Source: Nocardioides zeae
Lineage (GTDB): Bacteria; Actinomycetota; Actinomycetes; Propionibacteriales; Nocardioidaceae
Reading direction: 5' to 3'
Assembly: GCF_010686755.1 (NCBI RefSeq)
Contig: NZ_JAAGXA010000002.1
Location: 248,001 to 312,000, forward strand
DNA length: 64,000 bases
Shown in pieces: positions 31,822-38,819 of this stretch (positions within the stretch are counted from its first letter, which is position 1; every line of letters starts with the position of its first letter). Position numbers and translations under genes: made by a program. The notes beneath the pieces are model-generated. The model was not told the origin of the DNA, made no database searches, and saw only the letters and a program-made list of their open reading frames with translations.

Positions 31822-32277
31822 ATGGACGTGCGCACCCTCGCCTTCGACGAGCTCCCCCCGCGGCTGGCCTACCGGGTCTGGCAGCTCCGGCAGGAGGTGT
31901 TCGTGGTGGAGCAGGAGTGCCCCTACCCCGACCTCGACGGCCGCGACGACGAGCCCGGCACGCGCCACGTGCTGCTGCTCGACGGCGACGAGCTGCTCGG
32001 CTACCTGCGCGTGCTGTCCGACGGGGACGACCCGGAGACCGGCGAGCCGGTGGCGCGCGTCGGCCGGGTCGTGCTGGCGCCGGCCGCCCGGGGGCGTGGC
32101 CTCGGAACGCCGCTGATGCGCGCGGCGCTCGACGTCGTGGGCGACCGGGTCTCCGTGCTGAGCGCCCAGGCGCCGTTGGCGGGCTGGTACGGCGCGCACG
32201 GGTACGTCGTCAGCGGCGACGGGTACGACGAGGACGGCATCCCCCACCTGCCCATGACGCGGCCGGCGGGAGGCTGA
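31822..32277 (+). CDS. ElaA-like GNAT acetyltransferase
   Basis: A 151-aa single-domain GNAT. YRVWQLRQEVFVVEQECPYPDLDGRD is the ElaA-family N-terminus, and RVVLAPAARGRGLGTPLM is the acetyl-CoA loop. LSAQAPLAGWYGAHGYVVSGD matches the C-terminal strand region. The substrate is unknown. It diverges from the thiamine operon, and its promoter must lie within about 50 bases of the riboswitch promoter. Confidence 0.9.
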   Translation: MDVRTLAFDELPPRLAYRVWQLRQEVFVVEQECPYPDLDGRDDEPGTRHVLLLDGDELLGYLRVLSDGDDPETGEPVARVGRVVLAPAARGRGLGTPLMRAALDVVGDRVSVLSAQAPLAGWYGAHGYVVSGDGYDEDGIPHLPMTRPAGG

Positions 32278-32731
32278 GACAGGCGCCGCCCGGAGCCGGT
32301 GCTGGCCCGGGCTGGGCTGGGCTGGGCTGGGCCGGGCTGGGCCGGGCCGGGCCGGGCAGGGCCGAGAAATGTGCGGCTGGGACACCTCCGGCTCGCCCTG
32401 GGCTGCACCAGCGGCACAGTTCCGAGCCCGACCGATCACCCGACCGATCACCCGACCACCCCACACCCCGGGACGTCATGCGAACCGCAGGCACCGGGCA
32501 CCGCTGCGCATGACGTCCGGCGGTACGACGCGGGTCTGGCGCCGCGCACGCCGCCGGCCATCCGGCCGAGGCCGAGGCCGAGGCCGAGAAATGTGCGGCT
32601 GGGACACCGCCGGCTCGCTCCGGGCCGCACCAGCGGCACAGTGCCGCGCCCGACCCATCGCCCACGGGCGGGCCGGACCCGGCTCAGCCCGGGCCCGGCT
32701 CAGCCCGGGCCCGGCTCAGCGCGAACCCGGC
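32278..32731. repeat. Repeat-filled gap: simple repeats plus family A and B elements
   Basis: No gene is seen in this gap between the convergent GNAT and MBL genes. It starts with a CTGGG/CCGGG tandem run (about 32307-32360). A family B element follows at 32366-32423 and family A at 32472-32517 (46 bp, same arms as at 618). Then come a GAGGCC run and a second family B element at 32588-32645, and finally CCCGGCTCAG-type repeats near 32690-32735. Both B copies are exactly 58 bp and inverted relative to those at 10.3 kb. Confidence 0.85.
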
Positions 32732-33850
32732 TCAGGCCCGGCGGTACCGCGCCGGCACGCCGCTCACCGGGTCGCTGCCCGGGAGCGAGCCCGCGGCGGC
32801 ACCGATGGCGTCCGCGAAGCCTTGGTCGCGCTCGACGACCGCCTGGCCGCGCGCGACGAGGACCTCGAGGTGGGCCCGCGTCTCCATGACGGCGAGGGCC
32901 GCGTTGAACCGGTCGAGGGACGACCAGGCCCGCTCGTGGCGGGTCCAGGTGAGGTGGCTGGCGACGTCCTCGGCCGTGGCGCCCGCGCCCCCGACCTCGA
33001 GCGGCGCCAGGCTCTGCTCGAGCCGGGCCTCGTGGTGGGCGAGGAGCTCGTCGACCCGTGCGTGGGCGGAGCCGGTGACCGGCCCGTGGGCGGGCAGCAG
33101 CCGCAGGTCGGGCAGCGCCCGCACCTTGGCCAGGGAGCCCATGAAGTCGGCGAGCGCACCGAGGCGCGTGTCGGGCTCGAAGCCGATGGAGGGCGTGATG
33201 GTGGGGAGCACGTGGTCGCCCGCGAAGAGCAGGCCGGCGGCGGCGTCGGCGAAGACGTAGTGCCCCGCGGTGTGTCCCGGGGTGTGGACCGCGTCGAGGC
33301 GTCGGTCGCCGACCGCGATGGGGACGTCGCCCTCGATCCAGGTGTCGGGCAGTCCCCAGGTCTCCGCCTCGTCGTCCGCCGGAGCGGCCAACCACGCCTC
33401 GGCGGTGCGCACCGAACCGGCGTCGGCGAGGTGGGCGGCCATGACGCGGCGTACGGCGTCGCCCTCGGCCGCCAGCCGCAGCGAGGTCTCCTCACCGCGA
33501 CCGAGCGCGACCTCGGCACCGGTGGCCCGGCGCAGCGCGACGGCCTGCGAGTAGTGGTCGCGGTGCACGTGGGTCACCAGGAAGCGGCGGATGTCGCCGA
33601 CGCCCGCGTCGATGGTGGCGAGGGCCTTCTCGAGCGCCTCCCGCGACTCGTCGATCGCCCAGCCGCCGTCGACGAGCGTGAGCGACCGGCCGCGGTCGTC
33701 GGCGGTCTCGACCGCGTAGACGTTGACGGCCCGCAGCCCGTCGTTCGGCAGCGGGAGGGGGATGCGGTGCACGCCCGGGGCCACCGGCCACGCCCCGGGC
33801 GTGGCCCAGGGGCGGTCCGAGTCGGGCGAGATGGCGTCGGCGGTGCTCAC
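32732..33850 (-). CDS. MBL-fold metallo-hydrolase
   Basis: A 372-aa protein with the metallo-beta-lactamase signature THVHRDHYSQAV (HxHxDH), later ligands in VHTPGHTAGHYVFAD and FAGDHVLP, and a C-terminal winged-helix-like region (TAEDVASHLTWTRHERAW) as in LACTB2-type proteins. It should bind two zinc ions; the substrate is unknown. It is transcribed alone, about 50 bases from the next minus-strand gene. Confidence 0.88.
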   Translation of the reverse strand: MSTADAISPDSDRPWATPGAWPVAPGVHRIPLPLPNDGLRAVNVYAVETADDRGRSLTLVDGGWAIDESREALEKALATIDAGVGDIRRFLVTHVHRDHYSQAVALRRATGAEVALGRGEETSLRLAAEGDAVRRVMAAHLADAGSVRTAEAWLAAPADDEAETWGLPDTWIEGDVPIAVGDRRLDAVHTPGHTAGHYVFADAAAGLLFAGDHVLPTITPSIGFEPDTRLGALADFMGSLAKVRALPDLRLLPAHGPVTGSAHARVDELLAHHEARLEQSLAPLEVGGAGATAEDVASHLTWTRHERAWSSLDRFNAALAVMETRAHLEVLVARGQAVVERDQGFADAIGAAAGSLPGSDPVSGVPARYRRA

Positions 33851-33899
33851 CCCGGCAGGCTAACCGCTGCCCGAACGGACGCTCGGGCGGGTGGCGCGG

Positions 33900-35030
33900 T
33901 CAGGGACGCGCGCGCCGGCGGCGGCGCCGCAACGCCAGCAGCTGCGTCGCGAGGGCCAGCACGCTGAGCACGCCGATGACGACCGCGCCCCACCACGCCC
34001 AGGTCGGGACGGCGTCGCGACCGAGCAGCAGCACCACGGCAGCGATGACGACGCCGGCCACGTTCGAGACCGTCTCGACGACGGGGAAGCGGGAGGCGTC
34101 GGTCGCGTCCAGCATCGCCTCCGTCGCCGCGCGCCCGACCGTCGTCGCCTCGTGGGTCGTCACCGGCAGGTCGGAGGTCCCCTCGAGCACGTCCAGCGTC
34201 TCGGGCGGCAGTCCGAGGGCGGCGACCACCTCGGGCAGGTCGACCGGGTGGCCGCGGAAGGCGGACCGGCGTCGTACGGGGTCGTCGCCCCACGACGTGA
34301 AGTCCTCGTCGGCGTGCTGGGGAACGAGGTCCGCGAGCACGTCGGCCACGAGGGCGCGAGCGGGTTCGACGTCCTCGAGCGCGTCGGCGTGCACGGTGGG
34401 CCAGAGGTCCGCCGGCCAGTGCCGACCGCCGACCACCTCGCCCTTCGCGACGTCGAGCACCGTCGTGTGCCCGGCGTCGAGCAGGACCAGGACGCCCGTG
34501 GCGGAGCGCCCGGTCGCAGTGGTGGAGACCAGGTGGGCGATCACGTCCTCCTCGGCGGGGACCACCCCGGGGGCGGGCACCCAGGTCACGAGGTGCCACC
34601 CGCGCACCTCGCGCACCTCGGTGCGCGAGCCGGCGGCGTCCTTGCCGACCGGGCGGTACTCGCGATCGCCCGCCGGGAGCACCAGGACGGCGTGCCACCC
34701 GTCGGCCAGCCGGGTGTCGACCTCGTCCTCGAAGCGTCGAAAGACGACGCTCCCGGCCGGGACCCCGAGGTGGTCGGCCAGCTCGGCGACCGCGAGGTCG
34801 AACCCGTAGCCCTCACGCCCCACCCGCACGAACCGCCAGCGGGCGCGCGCATCCTCGGCGCTGTAGCGGCCGTGCGTGTCACCGACGGTGAAGAAGGCCG
34901 CCCGGCCCCGCTCGTCGAGCCCGACCCGGCCGACACCACCGGTCGTGCGGACCGCCGCCGCGAGGGCGTCCACCTGGACGCCGGGGAACGCCACCTGCAT
35001 GAGCTCGACCTGGTCGCGGGAGCGGAACAT
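33900..35030 (-). CDS. Conserved hypothetical protein with C-terminal membrane anchor
   Basis: A 376-aa protein of unrecognised family. The start is set at ATG 35030 (MFRSRDQVELMQVAF), preceded by GAGGTGAG; an earlier frame adds 20 unlikely residues. The long N-terminal part is soluble and mixed alpha/beta. Two hydrophobic helices (SNVAGVVIAAVVLLLGR and WWGAVVIGVLSVLALATQLLAL) end in RRRRRRARP, so the tail is cytoplasmic. No catalytic motif is recognised. Confidence 0.7.
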   Translation of the reverse strand: MFRSRDQVELMQVAFPGVQVDALAAAVRTTGGVGRVGLDERGRAAFFTVGDTHGRYSAEDARARWRFVRVGREGYGFDLAVAELADHLGVPAGSVVFRRFEDEVDTRLADGWHAVLVLPAGDREYRPVGKDAAGSRTEVREVRGWHLVTWVPAPGVVPAEEDVIAHLVSTTATGRSATGVLVLLDAGHTTVLDVAKGEVVGGRHWPADLWPTVHADALEDVEPARALVADVLADLVPQHADEDFTSWGDDPVRRRSAFRGHPVDLPEVVAALGLPPETLDVLEGTSDLPVTTHEATTVGRAATEAMLDATDASRFPVVETVSNVAGVVIAAVVLLLGRDAVPTWAWWGAVVIGVLSVLALATQLLALRRRRRRARP

Positions 35031-35103
35031 CTCACCTCGTGAGCCGTGCTCACCGAGGACGCCGGCCCGACCTACGTGCAGCGGGGGCACAGCGGAAATG
35101 GGA

Positions 35104-35139
35104 GAACCGCGGTGGCGTCTCGGGTCACCACCGCGGTTC
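35104..35139 (-). terminator. Perfect 12-bp hairpin
   Basis: GAACCGCGGTGG (35104-35115) and CCACCGCGGTTC (35128-35139) with a 12-base loop. It lies about 125 bases past the stop of the minus-strand gene at 35263, and the minus-strand side is followed by a pyrimidine-rich stretch. It is the likely terminator of that gene. Confidence 0.65.
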
Positions 35140-35262
35140 GAGAAGAAGTATGCCGCGCCAGGGCCGCCGACGTCTCAGTTTTCCTGCGAATCCCTCACAA
35201 CGTCTCCGCAAGAGGCTCCACCTGCCACCGGGCGACCGCCCACCGACCGACATCGGCGCAGG

Positions 35263-35673
35263 TCAGGCCGCCTGCGGGACCACGGACGGGACCTCGATCG
35301 CGCCCGGCGTGGCGCGCTCCTGACGGCGCCGGTCGCGGGCCGCGCCGCGTCGTACGGCGCCGGGCCACGCGTGCAGCCGCAGGTGCGTCGCCCCGGTGAG
35401 CGCGCGCTGCCACCACGGCACGGCGGCGACGCCCAGGGTCACGAGGGCACGCCCCCGGCACTCGACCCGCACGACCACGCCCCGCTCCGCCATCCGGGTG
35501 GCCGCCTCGCGCACCTCGCGGCTCGCGCGCACGCGTCCGAAGGCCGCGGGGTCGTCGATCCGGAGCACCAGCCCGTCGCGGTCGCGCACCAGCACCGCCG
35601 GGACGGCGCCGTCACGGCCCGCCATCTCGAGGAAGAGGCCGCCCACGTGGCCGACGCACCGGTGATCACCCAT
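35263..35673 (-). CDS. Small conserved hypothetical protein divergent from MerR-DICT gene
   Basis: A 136-aa basic protein beginning MGDHRCVGHVGGLFLEMAGRD. No family is recognised. The middle (VLVRDRDGLVLRIDDPAAFGRVRASREV) looks like a small alpha/beta fold, and the C-terminus is Arg-rich. It shares a short AT-rich divergent promoter region with the MerR-type regulator, so it is a likely regulatory target. The start could be a GTG a few codons upstream. Confidence 0.55.
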   Translation of the reverse strand: MGDHRCVGHVGGLFLEMAGRDGAVPAVLVRDRDGLVLRIDDPAAFGRVRASREVREAATRMAERGVVVRVECRGRALVTLGVAAVPWWQRALTGATHLRLHAWPGAVRRGAARDRRRQERATPGAIEVPSVVPQAA

Positions 35674-35748
35674 GTGAACAGCGTCCACCACCGGCCCGAA
35701 AATCTCAACAAGAAATCTAAACGGACTGTTGAGGTATAGGATCCAGCC
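35674..35748. promoter_or_regulatory. Divergent AT-rich promoter/operator with inverted repeat
   Basis: A 75-base gap, the most AT-rich short stretch nearby. It contains CTCAACA and TGTTGAG as perfect 7-base arms about 16 bases apart, centred near 35720. TATAGGAT, a strong -10, ends 6 bases before the MerR ATG, which implies a very short leader. The arms overlap the spacer or -35 zone, as in MerR-controlled promoters; autoregulation is inferred. Confidence 0.6.
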
Positions 35749-36630
35749 ATGGCTCACCCCCGATCGACCGACGCCGGTTCGACGTCCGTCGGCGACCTCG
35801 CCATCGGTGAGCTCTCCGAGGCCACCGGCGTCAGCGTCCCGACCCTGCGCATGTGGGAGCAGCGCCACGGCTTCCCCATCGCCCGCCGGTTGCCGAGCGG
35901 TCACCGGCGCTACGAGGCGGCCGACATCGAGCTCGTGCGCCAGGTGCTCGCCCACCGGCGGGCCGGCCTGCGGCTCGACCAGTCGATCTCCCGCGTGCAG
36001 CTGGCCGCCAGCCCGCCCACCGCCTCGGTCTTCGCCGAGCTGCGCGGCGTCAACGTCGGCCTCCCCGTCCACCGCCTCAGCAAGGGCACGCTCATCGCCG
36101 TCTCGTGGGCGATCGAGGACGAGTTCATGGCCCGGGCCCAGCGCCCCCACCTGTACGGCGCGTTCCAGCGCGCCCCGTTCTGGGAGCGCGCCGAGCCGCG
36201 CTGGACCGACCTGGCCCAGCGCGCGGCGACCACGATCGTCTTCGCCGACTTCGCCGAGTCCGACCCGCCCGCGCAGGCCGGCAGCGTGCGGCGCGTGGGC
36301 CTCCCCGACGACTCGCCGCTGCGGAACGAGTGGGCCGTCGTGTGCGACTCCGACGACCTCTGCATCGCCCTGTCCGCCTGGGAGATCCCCGGTCAGGCCG
36401 GCGTGCCCGACGACCGCCGGGAGTTCGAGGCCGTGTGGTCGCTCCGGCCGGCCGACGTCGCGACCGCCGCCCTCGTGTGCGCCACCGCCGCCGGCGAGTC
36501 CGCGACCGTCGCCAGCGAGGGGGCGCTGCTCCGCGCCGTGCGCCCCGGCCCCCGGGTCGACGCCGAGTGGGCGGCGGCCGAGGCGCTCTTCGCCCGGATG
36601 GTGGCCTACGTGGACCGCCGGCAGCGCTGA
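35749..36630 (+). CDS. MerR-family regulator with DICT sensory domain
   Basis: A 293-aa regulator. Residues about 17-85 form a MerR winged helix (LAIGELSEATGVSVPTLRMWEQRHGFP, RLPSGHRRYEAADIELV). From about 115 a DICT domain follows (VHRLSKGTLIAVSWAIEDEFMAR), associated in the literature with signalling proteins and light or stress sensing. No cobalamin or flavin motif is seen. Start ATG 35749 follows the -10 closely. Targets are probably itself and the divergent small gene. Confidence 0.88.
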   Translation: MAHPRSTDAGSTSVGDLAIGELSEATGVSVPTLRMWEQRHGFPIARRLPSGHRRYEAADIELVRQVLAHRRAGLRLDQSISRVQLAASPPTASVFAELRGVNVGLPVHRLSKGTLIAVSWAIEDEFMARAQRPHLYGAFQRAPFWERAEPRWTDLAQRAATTIVFADFAESDPPAQAGSVRRVGLPDDSPLRNEWAVVCDSDDLCIALSAWEIPGQAGVPDDRREFEAVWSLRPADVATAALVCATAAGESATVASEGALLRAVRPGPRVDAEWAAAEALFARMVAYVDRRQR

Positions 36631-36705
36631 TCACACCTGGTCGGGCCGGATCTCTGCCCGTCCGGGCGGCGATCGGGCGGTCCGTCGCTGCTACGTTCAG
36701 TTTTC

Positions 36706-37794
36706 ATGCGCAGCGCCAAGGACTTCTTCGCCCCGCTCGCCGTCGGGGCCCCGGCCCCGGTCCGCGAGGTGCCCGCCCGACCGAGCCGGGCCATCCACTT
36801 CTTCGACCCGAGCAACCCCAAGATGGCGGCCAAGGTGCCCGCCATGGTCGGCACCGTGGACGTGCTGCTGGGCAACCTCGAGGACGCCGTCAAGGCCGAC
36901 AAGAAGATCGAGGCGCGCGAGGGCCTCGTGCGGATCGGGCAGGAGGTCGACTTCGGGCCCACCCAGCTCTGGACCCGCATCAACTCGCTCGACAGCCCGT
37001 GGGCGCTGGACGACCTGACCACGCTCGTGCCCGCCATCGGCCACAAGCTCGACGTCGTCATGGTCCCGAAGGTGCAGGGCGCCGAGGACATCCACTACGT
37101 GGACCGTCTGCTCGCCCAGCTGGAGGCCAAGGCCGGCCTCGAGCGGCCGATCCTCGTCCACGCCATCCTCGAGACCGCCCGCGGTGTCGCGAACGTCGAG
37201 GAGATCTGCGGCGCCTCCCCGCGCATGCAGGGCCTCTCCCTCGGACCGGCCGACCTCGCTGCCGACCGCCGCATGAAGACCACCCGCGTGGGGGGCGGCC
37301 ACCCCGGCTACCTGGTGCGCCAGGACCCCCCGAAGGGCGAGGACGGCACGGCGCAGATCGAGGCGCAGCGCGCGACGTACCAGCAGGACCTGTGGCACTA
37401 CACCGTCGCCCGCATGGTCGACGCCTGCGCGGCCCACGGGATCTACCCCTACTACGGGCCCTTCGGCGACATCACCGACGTCGTCGCCTGCGAGGACCAG
37501 TTCCGCAACGCCTTCCTGCTCGGCTGCGTCGGCACCTGGTCGCTGCACCCGAAGCAGATCGCGATCGCCAACCGCGTCTTCTCCCCCAGCGTCGAGGACA
37601 TCCGGCACGCGCGCCGCGTCGTCGCGGCGATGGGCGACGGCACCGGTGCCGTCATGCTCGACGGCAAGATGGAGGACGACGCCTCCCTCAAGCAGTGCCT
37701 CGTGATGGTCGACCTCGCCGAGCAGCTGGCGGCGATCGACCCCGAGCTGAAGAAGCAGTACGACGCGATCGACGCCGAGCCGCAGGGAGCCTGA
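36706..37794 (+). CDS. HpcH/HpaI aldolase / malyl-CoA lyase-like protein (first of pair)
   Basis: A 362-aa TIM-barrel lyase with LLGNLEDAVKADKK (metal/substrate region), RINSLDSPWALDDL, VPKVQGAEDIHYVDRLLAQLE, ILETARGVANVEEI and LGPADLAADRRMKTT. This is the pattern of malyl-CoA/methylmalyl-CoA lyases (Mcl1-like), which cleave or form C-C bonds on CoA esters with Mg2+. It is followed after one base by a second, CitE-like lyase gene, suggesting a two-step acyl-CoA pathway. Confidence 0.85.
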   Translation: MRSAKDFFAPLAVGAPAPVREVPARPSRAIHFFDPSNPKMAAKVPAMVGTVDVLLGNLEDAVKADKKIEAREGLVRIGQEVDFGPTQLWTRINSLDSPWALDDLTTLVPAIGHKLDVVMVPKVQGAEDIHYVDRLLAQLEAKAGLERPILVHAILETARGVANVEEICGASPRMQGLSLGPADLAADRRMKTTRVGGGHPGYLVRQDPPKGEDGTAQIEAQRATYQQDLWHYTVARMVDACAAHGIYPYYGPFGDITDVVACEDQFRNAFLLGCVGTWSLHPKQIAIANRVFSPSVEDIRHARRVVAAMGDGTGAVMLDGKMEDDASLKQCLVMVDLAEQLAAIDPELKKQYDAIDAEPQGA

Positions 37795-37795
37795 C

Positions 37796-38674
37796 ATGAC
37801 CGAGCCCGCCTTCACCCCCCTCCGCTCCGTCCTCTACATGCCCTCGTCCAACGCGAAGGCGTTGGAGAAGGCGAAGACGCTGCCGATCGACGGCGTGATC
37901 CTCGACCTCGAGGACGCCGTCGCCCCGGACGCCAAGCCCGCCGCGCGCGAGGCGGCCGCGGCGGCCGTGGGCTCCGGCGAGTACGGCCGCCGCACCCTCA
38001 CCATCCGCGTCAACGGGCTGGGCACCGCGTGGCACGACGACGACATCGTCGCCGCCGCGCAGGCCGGCCCCGCTGGCATCGTCGTGCCCAAGGTCAACAG
38101 CGCCGAGGAGGTCAAGCAGCTCGTCGCCGCCATCGAGAAGGCCGGCGCGCCCGACCACACCCGGCTCTGGGCGATGGTCGAGACCCCCGAGGCCATCTTC
38201 GGCGTGCGGGAGCTCGCCGCCGCCGACGAGCGCCTCGCCGTGCTCGTCATGGGCACGAACGACCTCGTCAAGGAGCTGTACGCCGAGCACGTGCCCGGTC
38301 GCGCTCCCCTGCTGACGTCGCTGTCGTGGTCGGTGCTCGCCGCCCGCGCCGCCGGCATCGCCATCCTCGACGGCGTCTACAACGACGTGAAGAACACCGA
38401 GGGCTTCCTCGCCGAGTGCACGCAGGGCGCGCAGATGGGCTTCGACGGCAAGACCCTCATCCACCCCGGCCAGGTCGCCGGGGCCAACGAGACCTTCGCG
38501 CCCAGCGCCCAGGCCGTCGAGGACGCCCGCGGCATCCTCGCCGCCTGGGAGGAGGGCAAGGGCTCGGGCGTCGTCACCTACAACGGCAAGATGGTGGAGA
38601 ACCTCCACGTCGAGTCCGCACAGCGCACGCTCTCGATCCACGAGGCCATCACCGGCCTCGAGACCGACGCCTGA
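37796..38674 (+). CDS. CitE-like CoA ester lyase (second of pair)
   Basis: A 292-aa protein with SVLYMPSSNAKALEKA, DGVILDLEDAVAPDAKPAAR, RVNGLGTAWHDDD, VPKVNSAEEVKQL, MVETPEAIFGVREL and KTLIHPGQVAGAN, all CitE/malyl-CoA thioesterase-type motifs. The partner subunits of citrate lyase are absent, so citrate cleavage is unlikely. A (3S)-malyl-CoA thioesterase or lyase role like Mcl2 is possible. It is co-transcribed with the preceding lyase (TGA, one base, ATG) and ends before a hairpin. Confidence 0.87.
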   Translation: MTEPAFTPLRSVLYMPSSNAKALEKAKTLPIDGVILDLEDAVAPDAKPAAREAAAAAVGSGEYGRRTLTIRVNGLGTAWHDDDIVAAAQAGPAGIVVPKVNSAEEVKQLVAAIEKAGAPDHTRLWAMVETPEAIFGVRELAAADERLAVLVMGTNDLVKELYAEHVPGRAPLLTSLSWSVLAARAAGIAILDGVYNDVKNTEGFLAECTQGAQMGFDGKTLIHPGQVAGANETFAPSAQAVEDARGILAAWEEGKGSGVVTYNGKMVENLHVESAQRTLSIHEAITGLETDA

Positions 38675-38686
38675 CCCACCCACGCC

Positions 38687-38723
38687 ACGGCCCGGCACGA
38701 CCCCCGCGGTCGCGCCGGGCCGT
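38687..38723 (+). terminator. Terminator hairpin after the lyase pair
   Basis: Arms ACGGCCCGGC (38687-38696) and GCCGGGCCGT (38714-38723), perfect over 10 bp, starting 13 bases past the stop. Confidence 0.7.
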
Positions 38724-38819
38724 CGTCGTGCCGGGCCCGACGTAACGCCGCGGCTCCCCACACGTTCTGCCCTGTGAGGCCGGCGCCTCCTCCTGACCAG
38801 CCGGCCCGGAGACAGAGGC

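Noticed and set aside
35046..35399. Plus-strand small gene over the hairpin at 35.1 kb
   Set aside because: No ribosome site, no recognisable fold, and it crosses the terminator-like hairpin and the 3' end of the opposite gene.
36853..37799. Alternative reading frame across the first lyase gene
   Set aside because: Same-strand frame with Arg/Pro/Gly-rich translation and no domain; the lyase frame has complete family motifs.
37796..38674. Citrate lyase beta subunit (citE) of a fermentative citrate lyase
   Set aside because: citD, citF and the ligase gene are absent, and the neighbour is a malyl-CoA lyase-like paralogue, so a stand-alone CoA lyase or thioesterase is more likely.
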